Source: Acetoanaerobium noterae
Lineage (GTDB): Bacteria > Bacillota > Clostridia > Peptostreptococcales > Filifactoraceae
DNA: 64,000 bases
Direction: 5' to 3'
Assembly: GCF_900168025.1 (NCBI RefSeq)
Contig: NZ_FUYN01000005.1
Span: forward strand, 62,001-126,000
Shown piece after piece: positions 1 through 7,639 of this stretch. The position numbers and the translations under genes were made by a program. Below the pieces are notes generated by a model that was not told the DNA's origin, did no database searches, and saw only the letters and a program-made list of their open reading frames with translations. Numbering within the stretch: position 1 is the first letter of the stretch; every line of letters begins with the position of its first letter.

Positions 1-4
1 TGGG

Positions 5-1036
5 GTGAAGGATATTATTTCCAATTTAAAAAAGAATAGCATAATCATCAATATAGTACTATCTTATATATTAACTTTGTATTTATTGTATACATTTACT
101 AGCCAAAAGCAGTTGATGTATTCAGCGATAATTTTTATAGTTATACTGTTTCTTTCGCTCACTTCATACAATTATTTTATTAATAGGATATATTTAAATG
201 ATTTGCTAAGTGTAATGTCAAATATTGCAAATGGAAGATATGAAAAAAAATCTTTGGATGAAAACAAGCATACAGAAATGGATACTCAGCTTAACATGAT
301 ATCAGCAAGAGTTGAAACCTTGGAAAAGCAGAAAGATTCCTTTATTTATGATATATCTCACGAACTTAGAACGCCACTTAGCACTATAAAGATATTATCT
401 CAGAGCATACAATACTCTCAAAATGATGAAGTGGATATTTATAAGGAATTTTTTTCGGATATCGTAAACGAAATTGATAGGATGGATAATATAATAACTG
501 ATATGATGCAGTCTGTTGATTTAGATCCTAACAGCTATATAGTTAAACTAAGGCTCTCATATCTCAATTATTTATGTGAAAGCATAGTTAAACGATTACA
601 GCCTATAGCATTTAAAAAAAATATAACGATAGAGTTTGTAGCTCTTTCTAATTTGCAGATTTATATTGACCCAACGAAAATAGATAGAGCAGTTTCCAAT
701 ATAATTGAGAATGCTATTAAGTATAGTGAGAACGATTCCAAGATAGAAGTAACCTTATATCAAGAAAGAAACAGAGCATGTATAAGCGTTAGAGATGAAG
801 GAATTGGAATATCTCAAAGTGAAATAAATAGGATTTTTGAGAGATTTTATAGAGTAAAAAAAGATAGAAGTAGAACTACTGGAGGAAGTGGTCTAGGCTT
901 ATATATTACTAAAAAAATTATTGATATGCATCAGGGTGAAATCGACATAAAAAGTATAGAAAATATAGGCAGTATATTTACTATAAAGCTTCCAATGAAT
1001 CTATATTCTCAAACTATTTTTAATAAAAATAGCTAA
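5..1036 (+). CDS. Sensor histidine kinase (two-component system)
   Basis: Membrane sensor kinase that autophosphorylates a histidine and passes phosphate to a response regulator. Two hydrophobic segments at about residues 12-31 and 40-58 are separated by a very short loop, so there is almost no external sensing domain. Next come a HAMP-like linker, a dimerisation helix with phospho-acceptor H119 in SHELRTP, and an HATPase_c domain with N box (N232-N236), G1 box DEGIGIS (264-270), F box (277-283) and G2 box GGSGLGL (293-299). The GTG start at base 5 is uncertain because any ribosome site would lie outside the window; the gene could start further upstream. Its response regulator is presumably the preceding gene. 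The signal is unknown. Confidence 0.9.
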   Translation: MKDIISNLKKNSIIINIVLSYILTLYLLYTFTSQKQLMYSAIIFIVILFLSLTSYNYFINRIYLNDLLSVMSNIANGRYEKKSLDENKHTEMDTQLNMISARVETLEKQKDSFIYDISHELRTPLSTIKILSQSIQYSQNDEVDIYKEFFSDIVNEIDRMDNIITDMMQSVDLDPNSYIVKLRLSYLNYLCESIVKRLQPIAFKKNITIEFVALSNLQIYIDPTKIDRAVSNIIENAIKYSENDSKIEVTLYQERNRACISVRDEGIGISQSEINRIFERFYRVKKDRSRTTGGSGLGLYITKKIIDMHQGEIDIKSIENIGSIFTIKLPMNLYSQTIFNKNS

Positions 1037-1050
1037 AATTAAAATTTTCT

Positions 1051-1079
1051 ATTTAAATTTGATAAAAATATGATATAAT
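1051..1079 (+). promoter_or_regulatory. Promoter of tRNA-Sec (extended -10)
   Basis: An extended -10 TGATATAAT lies at 1071-1079, 17 bases before the first base of the tRNA. The -35 region (ATTTAA around 1051) is poor, so the TG extension probably compensates. A TTGATA at 1059 is too close (9 bases) to act as its -35. Confidence 0.6.
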
Positions 1080-1095
1080 TCAATAGTGTTTGAAT

Positions 1096-1192
1096 GGGAG
1101 TAGATGGGTGCTGGTGTGTCCTCTGGTCTTCAAAACCAGTTTGAGGGGTTAGGAGCCTCTTAGGTAGGTTCGATTCCTACATACTCCCGCCA
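1096..1192 (+). tRNA. selC: tRNA-Sec (selenocysteine, anticodon TCA)
   Basis: Reads UGA as selenocysteine. The anticodon stem is CTGGT/ACCAG (1123-1127/1135-1139) with loop CTTCAAA, giving anticodon TCA at 1130-1132. The D stem can form six pairs (1106-1111 with 1116-1121) closed by a four-base loop, a hallmark of tRNA-Sec. A long variable arm (1140-1163) contains GAGG/CCTC. The T arm is 1164-1180, and the acceptor is GGGAGTA/TACTCCC with discriminator G1189 and encoded CCA at 1190-1192. The eighth acceptor pair expected in bacterial tRNA-Sec would be G1103 with A1181, a mismatch. No selA, selB or selD is nearby, so the tRNA stands apart from the selenium genes in this window. Confidence 0.95.
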
Positions 1193-1213
1193 AAAAATAT
1201 TGATGAATAATTA

Positions 1214-1222
1214 TGTTATAAT
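1214..1222 (+). promoter_or_regulatory. Probable ackA promoter (-10, extended)
   Basis: TGTTATAAT, an extended -10, lies 28 bases before the ackA start and just after the tRNA. A second TATAAT overlaps at 1222-1227. No good -35 is visible; that position falls in the A-rich bases right after the tRNA CCA. Confidence 0.5.
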
Positions 1223-1249
1223 ATAATAAAAAAAATAGGGGGAAGAAGC

Positions 1250-2449
1250 ATGAATGTACTTGTTATTAACTGCGGTAGTTCTTCATTAAAGTATCAATTT
1301 ATTGATATGACATCTGAAGAAGTATTAGCAAAAGGGCTAGTTGAAAGAATTGGTATTGAAGGATCTATATTAAAGCACCAAACTACAGGAAAAGACAAAG
1401 TATCAATTGAACAACCTATGCATGACCATAAGATTGCCTTACAATTAGTTTTAGAAGCACTTATGAATTCAGAACACGGCGCAATCAAAGATTTAAAAGA
1501 AATATCAGCAGTTGGACACAGAGTTGTTCACGGCGGAGAAGCTTTCTCACATTCAGCTCTAATTGATGAGCATGTTAAAAAAGCAATTGAAGATTGTATT
1601 GAATTAGCACCACTACATAACCCACCGAATTTAATCGGTATAAATGCTTGTCAAGAAATTCTTCCTAATGTACCTATGGTTGCAGTTTTTGATACAGCTT
1701 TCCACCAAACTATGCCAAAGTCTTCATATCTATATGGATTACCATATGAGTATTATGAAAAATATAAAGTTAGAAGATACGGTTTCCACGGAACATCTCA
1801 TAAATATGTAGCTCAAAAGACTGCAGAAATCTTAAATAAGAAACTTGAAGATATCAATATAATTACTTGCCACCTAGGAAATGGAGCAAGTGTTACAGCA
1901 GTTGAAAAAGGCCACTCAGTAGATACTTCTATGGGCTTTACACCGCTTGAAGGACTTATCATGGGTACTAGATGTGGAGATATTGACCCGGCGATGGTTA
2001 CTTTCCTGATGGAAAAAGAAAATTTAAGCACAGCACAAATCAATGATGTAATGAATAAAAAATCTGGTGTTTTAGGAATTTCAAAAGTAAGCTCTGATTT
2101 TAGAGATGTTGAAACAGAAGCAGAAAAGGGAAATGAAAATGCTAAAATAGCACTAGAAACTTATTATAAAAAAGTTAAAAAATATATTGGAGCTTATATG
2201 GCAGAAATGGGAAGTGTTGATGCTATAGTTTTCACTGCAGGATTAGGAGAAAATTCATCTTCTGCTAGATTAGCGATTTGTGGTGGAATGGAAGGCATTG
2301 GTATAGAAATAGATGCTAAAGAAAACGATATGCGTGGAGAAGAAAAAGTAGTTTCTAAGCCTTCATCAAAAATATCTGTTTTAGTAGTTCCTACAAATGA
2401 AGAATTAATGATAGCTAGAGACACTTTAGAAATAGTAAAATCAATCTAA
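1250..2449 (+). CDS. ackA: Acetate kinase
   Basis: Interconverts acetyl phosphate plus ADP with acetate plus ATP in the cytoplasm, the main substrate-level ATP step when amino acids are fermented to acetyl-CoA. The 399-residue length is typical. Residues numbered as in the well-studied Methanosarcina enzyme are all present: N7, R91 (GHRVVHGGE), D148 ([10 protein letters not shown]), H180 ([11 protein letters not shown]), R241 ([10 protein letters not shown]) and E384 (VPTNEE). The ATG at 1250 follows AGGGGGA at 1237-1243. The gene is monocistronic between the tRNA-Sec and yceD; no pta (phosphotransacetylase) lies beside it here. It would receive acetyl units from the ornithine pathway at the right end of the window. 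Confidence 0.98.
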   Translation: MNVLVINCGSSSLKYQFIDMTSEEVLAKGLVERIGIEGSILKHQTTGKDKVSIEQPMHDHKIALQLVLEALMNSEHGAIKDLKEISAVGHRVVHGGEAFSHSALIDEHVKKAIEDCIELAPLHNPPNLIGINACQEILPNVPMVAVFDTAFHQTMPKSSYLYGLPYEYYEKYKVRRYGFHGTSHKYVAQKTAEILNKKLEDINIITCHLGNGASVTAVEKGHSVDTSMGFTPLEGLIMGTRCGDIDPAMVTFLMEKENLSTAQINDVMNKKSGVLGISKVSSDFRDVETEAEKGNENAKIALETYYKKVKKYIGAYMAEMGSVDAIVFTAGLGENSSSARLAICGGMEGIGIEIDAKENDMRGEEKVVSKPSSKISVLVVPTNEELMIARDTLEIVKSI

Positions 2450-2464
2450 TATGATTTTAATTTT

Positions 2465-2492
2465 GAAGCAGGGGGCTTTTGTCACCTGCTTC
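2465..2492 (+). terminator. Hairpin after ackA
   Basis: Eight-base inverted repeat GAAGCAGG (2465-2472) / CCTGCTTC (2485-2492) located 16 bases after the ackA stop. There is no following T run, so intrinsic termination is plausible but not canonical. Confidence 0.5.
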
Positions 2493-2494
2493 TA

Positions 2495-2512
2495 TCAAGT
2501 AATTTTACTTGA
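2495..2512 (+). promoter_or_regulatory. Palindrome over the -35 of the yceD promoter, candidate operator
   Basis: TCAAGTAATTTTACTTGA is a perfect 18-base palindrome. Its right half overlaps the -35 hexamer (2509-2514) of a consensus promoter. A dimeric regulator bound here would block RNA polymerase. The cognate protein is unknown; the site is not the FapR box as I know it. Confidence 0.45.
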
Positions 2513-2537
2513 CAAATTTGCAATGAATTTGTATAAT
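2509..2537 (+). promoter_or_regulatory. Consensus sigma-A promoter for yceD-rpmF
   Basis: TTGACA (2509-2514), a 17-base spacer and TATAAT (2532-2537): both hexamers are exact consensus. Transcription should begin near 2544, a short leader before the yceD ribosome site at 2555. Confidence 0.85.
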
Positions 2538-2567
2538 AAGCCTTGTTGATTATTGAGGTGAATGGTT

Positions 2568-3071
2568 ATGATATCAATAAAAGATTTTAGAATGAGTTCT
2601 CAAAGAAATAAAGAAATAGATACTACACTTCCAATCTTAAAAAGAGATTTGGGATATATCGATTTTCAATTTTCAGAGTTTCCTCATATAGTTGGAAAAA
2701 TATATAAAGATTCTTCTGAAGTTTATGCTGATTTTAATATCAGTGTATTTATAAAAGAGAATTGTTCTAGATGTTTAAAAGACATGATAGTTCACCACTC
2801 TGTTTCTATCAGTGGAGTACTTTCCAACGATGAAATTATGCAAGAAGATGAAGATGTAATTTTAACGCAAGAAGATATGCTTGATTTGGAACATATTTTA
2901 GATATGGCTCTAATAGATTACGCTCCTTCTAAGTTGTTATGTAAATCTGACTGCAAAGGCCTTTGCAAGAATTGTGGAGCGGATCTAAATACCACGACTT
3001 GCAGTTGTAACATTATGGATGAGAATATAGATCCGAGAATGCAAATACTAAAGGATCTTTTAAAAAAATAA
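2568..3071 (+). CDS. yceD: YceD / DUF177 family protein
   Basis: Member of the DUF177 (YceD) family, linked to accumulation of large-subunit ribosomal RNA in bacteria and plants. The protein has a basic N-terminal region, an acidic middle and a C-terminal cysteine cluster (CKSDCKGLCKNCG, then CSC) that looks like a metal-binding knuckle. I chose the ATG at 2568 (167 residues) over the ATG at 2562 because GAGGTG at 2555-2560 is spaced seven bases from 2568 but only one from 2562. It is followed 17 bases later by rpmF, the usual partner, so the two are surely co-transcribed from the 2509 promoter. Confidence 0.92.
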   Translation: MISIKDFRMSSQRNKEIDTTLPILKRDLGYIDFQFSEFPHIVGKIYKDSSEVYADFNISVFIKENCSRCLKDMIVHHSVSISGVLSNDEIMQEDEDVILTQEDMLDLEHILDMALIDYAPSKLLCKSDCKGLCKNCGADLNTTTCSCNIMDENIDPRMQILKDLLKK

Positions 3072-3088
3072 TGAAGGAGGTGCACTAA

Positions 3089-3265
3089 ATGGCAGTACCA
3101 AAGAGAAAAACGGCTAAGTCAGCTACTCGTTCAAGAAGAGCAGCAAATATGCAGATAACAGCAAATGGTCTAGTTGAATGTCCTCAGTGTCATGAACCAA
3201 AATTATCTCATAGAGTATGTCCGGAATGTGGACATTACAAAGGAAAAGAAGTAGTAGCTAAATAA
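3089..3265 (+). CDS. rpmF: 50S ribosomal protein L32
   Basis: A 58-residue basic protein beginning [18 protein letters not shown], the standard L32 start. It has two CxxC knuckles (C31, C34, C44, C47; CPQC and CPEC), so this is the zinc-binding C+ form. It is a structural part of the large ribosomal subunit. AAGGAGGTG at 3073-3081 gives a strong ribosome site. It is coupled to yceD and followed at once by a strong terminator. Confidence 0.97.
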   Translation: MAVPKRKTAKSATRSRRAANMQITANGLVECPQCHEPKLSHRVCPECGHYKGKEVVAK

Positions 3266-3270
3266 AAGAG

Positions 3271-3299
3271 GCATGTAGAAAACTACATGCTTTTTTTTT
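3271..3299 (+). terminator. Intrinsic terminator after rpmF
   Basis: Perfect stem GCATGTAG (3271-3278) / CTACATGC (3283-3290) with AAAA loop, followed by nine T residues. It separates yceD-rpmF from plsX, which therefore needs its own promoter in 3300-3390. No clear consensus promoter was found there. Confidence 0.95.
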
Positions 3300-3407
3300 A
3301 CCATAATAGATTGCATTGCTTGATATAAAAGGATCTTATTTTTCTCTTAAAAGTAGATTATATTCTAAAAGGGAAAATTATTTTGCATAAAAAGGAGTGA
3401 TAATGGT

Positions 3408-4418
3408 ATGAAAATTGCGTTGGATGTCATGGGTGGAGATAATGCTCCAAAATCAAATATTGATGGTGCGATAGAAGCGATTAAAGAGCTTAATGTTGAG
3501 ATAATTTTACTTGGAGATTCAGCTCAAATTCTGGAAATTATGCCTAAGGATGAAGCTTTAAGCTCAAAAATGACTGTAGTTCATTGTGATGAAACTATCA
3601 CCTTTGATGAAAAACCTGTAAAAGCAGTTAGAACGAAAAAAAAATCATCCATTGTAGTTGGACTTAATATGCTTAAAAATAATGAAGTAGATGCTTTTGT
3701 TTCAGCAGGCAGTACTGGAGCAATATTAGCTGGAGGGTTGTTTGTAGTTGGGAGAATAAAAGGTATTGATAGACCAGCACTAACAGGAGTTTTTCCAAAC
3801 GAAAATGGCGGAAGCTTGATTATGGACGTAGGAGCAAATGCAGATTGTAAACCTAAAAATTTAGATGAATTTGCAATGATGGGTTCTATTTATGCTCAAA
3901 ATATACTCGGAAGAAAAAATCCTAAGGTAGCATTAGTAAACATAGGCTCAGAAGAAGGAAAAGGCAACGAACTATATAAAACTGCTTTTGAATTAATGAA
4001 AGCAAACGCCGATTATAATTTTGTTGGTAACATTGAAGCTAGAGAAATACCAACTTCTAATGTAGATGTCATTGTTTGTGATGGATTTACAGGTAATATA
4101 ATTATAAAACTGACTGAAGGAATTGCATCAAGATTCTTTGACATGTTAAAAAAAGTTATGTTTGAAAATATTAAAACAAAGTTTGCAGCTTTGATGCTAA
4201 AAAAATCCTTGTATAATATGAAGAAAGAGTTAGATGCGGATGAACAAGGCGGTGTTCCGCTTTTAGGAATAGATGGAATAATAATAAAAGCTCATGGAAG
4301 TTCAAAAGCTAAGGCTATAAAGAATGCTATTAAGCAAGCAGTAAAATTTCATGAGAGTAATTCTTTGACTACTATAAAAGATTATGCAAAAAAACACGTA
4401 AACAATGATATAATTTAA
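3408..4418 (+). CDS. plsX: Phosphate acyltransferase PlsX
   Basis: Makes acyl-phosphate from acyl-ACP for phosphatidic acid synthesis (PlsX/PlsY pathway) as a peripheral membrane enzyme. The 336-residue length is usual. Family landmarks are the N-terminal MKIALDVMGGDNAPKS, SAGSTGAILAGG at about 99-110 and DVGANADCKP at about 144. The ATG at 3408 lies ten bases after AGGAG (3393-3397); an ATG at 3403 is out of frame. In many Firmicutes plsX heads a fab operon with fapR or acpP, but here the next gene is asp23, so the fatty-acid genes lie elsewhere. Confidence 0.96.
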   Translation: MKIALDVMGGDNAPKSNIDGAIEAIKELNVEIILLGDSAQILEIMPKDEALSSKMTVVHCDETITFDEKPVKAVRTKKKSSIVVGLNMLKNNEVDAFVSAGSTGAILAGGLFVVGRIKGIDRPALTGVFPNENGGSLIMDVGANADCKPKNLDEFAMMGSIYAQNILGRKNPKVALVNIGSEEGKGNELYKTAFELMKANADYNFVGNIEAREIPTSNVDVIVCDGFTGNIIIKLTEGIASRFFDMLKKVMFENIKTKFAALMLKKSLYNMKKELDADEQGGVPLLGIDGIIIKAHGSSKAKAIKNAIKQAVKFHESNSLTTIKDYAKKHVNNDII

Positions 4419-4463
4419 AATATAGATAATGTATTTTTAAGAACATTTTTGGAGGTATAAAAT

Positions 4464-4829
4464 ATGAATAGTAAAAATATTGGTCAAGTAAAAATATCTG
4501 AAGATGTTATATCAATAATAGCAAGTTTAGCTGCAACAGAAGTTGAGGGCGTAGCGCAAATGAGTGGGAGCATCACTGGAAATATTAGCGAAATTTTAGG
4601 CAAAAAAAATCATTCAAAAGGTGTAAAAGTCCAAGTGGCTGAAGATAAAGCAGAGATAGATGTATTTGTACACGTTGAATACGGAAGTGTGATACCAGAA
4701 ATTGCAAAAAAAATTCAGGACAATGTAAAGACAACAGTTGAAACTATGACTGGACTAGAAGTAACATTGGTAAATGTGTATATACAAGGGGTTACAACTA
4801 AGCATGAAAAAAATATAGAAACAAAATAA
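4464..4829 (+). CDS. Asp23/Gls24 family envelope-stress protein
   Basis: A 121-residue protein of the Asp23/Gls24/DUF322 family: GQVKISEDVISIIASLAATEVEGVAQMSG at the N-terminus, a basic patch (GKKNHSKGVKV), and the conserved VEYGSVIPEIAKKIQ and VNVYIQGV segments. Family members are abundant cytoplasmic proteins, some held at the membrane by AmaP. The exact role is unsettled. Clostridia usually have this gene just before nusB, as here. GGAGG at 4450-4454 precedes the ATG. No AmaP-like gene is adjacent. Confidence 0.9.
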   Translation: MNSKNIGQVKISEDVISIIASLAATEVEGVAQMSGSITGNISEILGKKNHSKGVKVQVAEDKAEIDVFVHVEYGSVIPEIAKKIQDNVKTTVETMTGLEVTLVNVYIQGVTTKHEKNIETK

Positions 4830-4832
4830 ACA

Positions 4833-4856
4833 ACCCTCTATATTGAGGGTATTTTC
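4833..4856 (+). terminator. Small hairpin between asp23 and nusB
   Basis: ACCCTC (4833-4838) / GAGGGT (4845-4850) with a six-base loop and a short weak T-rich tail. Six pairs and no clean T run suggest partial termination rather than a full stop. Confidence 0.5.
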
Positions 4857-4879
4857 TATTTGATAATATAGGAGGAAAA

Positions 4880-5281
4880 ATGAAAAGAAAAGAGCTTAGG
4901 GAAGCGGCTGTAAAGCTGTTTTATGAAATGGATATTCAAAAGACTTTTGAACATAAGTTTTATAAAAATTTTTTGGCAGAAAATGAATTAATTGCTTTAA
5001 AGGATAACTACCTGAAGGAAGTGTTTGATAGCTTCTTATTAAATAGAGATAATATTGATGATATAATTCAGAAATCTAGCACTTCATGGGATATCAAGAG
5101 AATTGCTAAAGTGGATTTAAGCATTTTAAGAGTTGCAATCACGGAAATTTTATATCTTAGTGATATACCAGATAAGGTTTCCATTAATGAAGCAATAGAT
5201 TTAGCAAAGAAATACGGAGATGAAAATTCATATAAATTTGTCAATGGACTTTTGGGGAAAATTGTCAAAAATGAAAACTAA
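4880..5281 (+). CDS. nusB: Transcription antitermination factor NusB
   Basis: RNA-binding all-helical factor that with S10 (NusE) binds boxA and prevents early termination of rRNA transcription. The 133-residue protein starts MKRKELREAAVKLFYEMDI and carries the family C-terminal stretch VSINEAIDLAKKYGDENSYKFVNGLLGKI. It follows AGGAGG at 4871-4876. Its last 11 bases overlap the next gene, implying translational coupling in the run nusB - TsaD-like - xseA - xseB - ispA. Confidence 0.95.
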   Translation: MKRKELREAAVKLFYEMDIQKTFEHKFYKNFLAENELIALKDNYLKEVFDSFLLNRDNIDDIIQKSSTSWDIKRIAKVDLSILRVAITEILYLSDIPDKVSINEAIDLAKKYGDENSYKFVNGLLGKIVKNEN

Positions 5282-6239
5282 AGTTTATTTAGGTTTGGAT
5301 ACAAGTTGTTATAGCACCTCAATTGCTGCAGTTGATATGAATAAAAATATAATTTTTAATAAAACTATTTTGCTTGATGTTAAAGCTGGGGAAAAAGGGC
5401 TTAGACAATCTGATGCTATATTTAAGCATATAAAAAATTTTACAACTATTGTAGATAAACAAAATATAGAAATTTTGGCTGTATGCGCATCTCAAAAGCC
5501 TAGAGATTTAGAAGGCTCCTATATGCCTGTTTTTATGGTTAGTGATTCCATAGGCCTTCTAATTGCCAATTTGGTAGGAGCGAAATATATTCCTTACTCT
5601 CATCAAGAAAATCATATTTCTGCGGTTTACAATCATTTGAATTTAAATCAAGATAATTTTTTTGGAGTTCACTTATCGGGTGGAACTACCGAGATACTTA
5701 AATGCAGTAAACATGATTATAAATACTCCACGGATATTATTTCTGCTACAATGGACATAAGCGCTGGGCAGCTTCTTGATAGACTTGCCGTTTCTATGGG
5801 ATATTCATTTCCAGGTGGTAAATATATAGATGACTTAGCCTCGAAGGTGTCAAATGTAAAAGAGCTATCTGAGATAAAAAAGAGAATTAATTTAAATATA
5901 AGTCTTAAAGAATATGGATTTCATTTTTCAGGGATAGAAACTAAATTAAAAAAATATATTGATATCTATAGTAAAGAAGTAATTTCTAAGCTAGCAATAG
6001 ATATAATAGGAGAAACTTTAGTTCAAGGCATAAAAAAAATGAATTGTTACATAGACAGTAGCATTATTTTTTTTGGTGGTGTAGCATCTAGTAAAGTTTT
6101 AAGAGAATATATTTTAAACAATGATACTTTCATTAACACAACTATTCATTTTGCTCCTAGTTATATCTCAAGTGATAATGCATTAGGTTGCGCCTTTGCA
6201 GCGAATGAATATATGAAAGGAAATTACAATGAAAATTAA
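5271..6239 (+). CDS. TsaD/Kae1-like paralogue (former O-sialoglycoprotein endopeptidase family)
   Basis: A 322-residue ASKHA-fold protein of the Kae1/TsaD family. TsaD itself makes the t6A modification of ANN-decoding tRNAs. The metal ligands are kept in the TsaD positions: H111 and H115 (SHQENH) and D302 (SSDNALG), with GGTTE at 137-141. The start differs from true TsaD: GLDTSCYSTS replaces the usual GIETSCDETS. It is therefore probably the second clostridial paralogue found next to nusB and xseA and not the main TsaD. The start at 5271 overlaps nusB by 11 bases and matches the family N-terminus; upstream in-frame starts lie inside nusB. Its function is unknown to me. Confidence 0.8.
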   Translation: MKTKVYLGLDTSCYSTSIAAVDMNKNIIFNKTILLDVKAGEKGLRQSDAIFKHIKNFTTIVDKQNIEILAVCASQKPRDLEGSYMPVFMVSDSIGLLIANLVGAKYIPYSHQENHISAVYNHLNLNQDNFFGVHLSGGTTEILKCSKHDYKYSTDIISATMDISAGQLLDRLAVSMGYSFPGGKYIDDLASKVSNVKELSEIKKRINLNISLKEYGFHFSGIETKLKKYIDIYSKEVISKLAIDIIGETLVQGIKKMNCYIDSSIIFFGGVASSKVLREYILNNDTFINTTIHFAPSYISSDNALGCAFAANEYMKGNYNEN

Positions 6240-7440
6240 AACTTTGTCAGTTACTGAATTAAACAATTATATATCTAAAATAATAAATTCTAATCCTCTC
6301 CTGCATAATTTTTCAGTATCTGGAGAGGTATTTAATTTAAAACAGACACAATATGGATATATATTTTTTTCTTTGAAGGACGAAAATTCAAAAATTAATT
6401 GCATTTATTTTTCTGAAAATAAAGTTACAATTTCAGATGGAGATAAATTAGTGGTTGAGGGAAAGTTAAATATTTATGAAAAAAATGGAACATACTCAAT
6501 AATTGTGAAGAAATTTAATTCGATTGGATTAGGAGATTCTTATCTGGAATTTGAGAAAATAAAAAAAGCGTTAGAGGAAAAAGGCTATTTTGATAAATCA
6601 AATAAAAAGCCACTTCCCAAACATCCTCAAAAAATAGGTATAGTAACTTCTATTTCAGGAGCAGCAATAAAAGATATTATTAAATTGGCACAAAAGAGAT
6701 ATCCAATAATTGAAATAGTAATACATAATGCAAAAATGCAAGGACAAGAAGCTGTAATAAATATAGTTGAAGGTATAAATATGTTAAATAATATAGAAGA
6801 TATTGAGTTGATCATTTTGACGCGAGGCGGAGGGTCTTATGATGAATTGAGTATCTTTAATAATGAAATGATAGCAAAAAGTATTTTTGAATCAAAAAAG
6901 CCAATTATTTCTGCAATTGGACACGAAATAGATTTTGTAATCTCAGATTTTGTAGCTGATGCTAGAGCATCAACACCATCTTCAGCAATAGAGAACTTTC
7001 TACCGGATATAAATCATATTGAAACCTATATAATGCAATTAAAGGAAAAGATAGACTACTCTCTAAACAGAAAGCTTGAGTTTCATAAAATTAATTTAGG
7101 GAATATTGTTTCTATTCTTGAAAAATCAAATTTTAGTTATAAACTTGCCAATAATAGGAAAGATTTATTTAATATGAAAATTAGACTAGATTATTCAATA
7201 TATAAATTGGTTAATAAAGAAAAAAATTCAATTGAAAAATTTGGAGACAAGCTGAGTAGTTTAAATCCTATAGAAATAATAAACAAAGGCTATGCTATTA
7301 TCGATAAGGATAAAGCTATAATAACTACTATTAATCAGATTTCAGCTGATGATATTGTAAATATAAAACTTAGCGATGGAATAGCTACAGCAAAAATCAT
7401 ATCAGTAAGAAATGAGGATAGAAAAAATGAAAAAAAATAA
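6229..7440 (+). CDS. xseA: Exodeoxyribonuclease VII large subunit
   Basis: Catalytic subunit of ExoVII, which degrades single-stranded DNA from both ends and works with several copies of XseB. The 403 residues comprise an N-terminal OB fold (about 1-100), the catalytic region with GIVTSISGAAIKDI, TRGGGSYDELSIFN and GHEIDFVISDFVADARASTPSSA, then a helical coiled-coil stretch and a short C-terminal domain. The start overlaps the previous gene by 11 bases, and the end overlaps xseB by 14, a tightly coupled set. Confidence 0.97.
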   Translation: MKIKTLSVTELNNYISKIINSNPLLHNFSVSGEVFNLKQTQYGYIFFSLKDENSKINCIYFSENKVTISDGDKLVVEGKLNIYEKNGTYSIIVKKFNSIGLGDSYLEFEKIKKALEEKGYFDKSNKKPLPKHPQKIGIVTSISGAAIKDIIKLAQKRYPIIEIVIHNAKMQGQEAVINIVEGINMLNNIEDIELIILTRGGGSYDELSIFNNEMIAKSIFESKKPIISAIGHEIDFVISDFVADARASTPSSAIENFLPDINHIETYIMQLKEKIDYSLNRKLEFHKINLGNIVSILEKSNFSYKLANNRKDLFNMKIRLDYSIYKLVNKEKNSIEKFGDKLSSLNPIEIINKGYAIIDKDKAIITTINQISADDIVNIKLSDGIATAKIISVRNEDRKNEKK

Positions 7441-7636
7441 GGACTCCTTAGAAAGTTTAATGAAACAGTTGGAAACTATAACCAAGGAATTAGAAAGTAA
7501 CTCCCTCAATCTTGAAGAAAGTCTAAAAAAATATGAAGAAGGTATTCGAATATATAAGCAATGTCATGATATAATAAATAGTGCAGAGTTAAAAATTAAA
7601 GTACTTAATGACGATAATTGTGATGGAGGCATCTAA
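7427..7636 (+). CDS. xseB: Exodeoxyribonuclease VII small subunit
   Basis: Small helical partner of XseA. The sequence shows SLESLMKQLETITKELE and LNLEESLKKYEEGIRIYKQC, the two-helix hairpin of the family. I chose the ATG at 7427 (69 residues) because GAGGA at 7413-7417 is well spaced for it. An in-frame ATG at 7412 lacks a ribosome site and would add five residues. It lies inside the end of xseA and three bases before ispA. Confidence 0.93.
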   Translation: MKKNKDSLESLMKQLETITKELESNSLNLEESLKKYEEGIRIYKQCHDIINSAELKIKVLNDDNCDGGI

Positions 7637-7639
7637 GAC

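Noticed and set aside
1059-1064. TTGATA as a -35 for the tRNA-Sec promoter
   Set aside because: It is only nine bases from the -10; the extended -10 explains the promoter better.
1202-1217. Possible ARG box before ackA
   Set aside because: TGAATAATTATG resembles half of an ArgR site, but the second half is absent.
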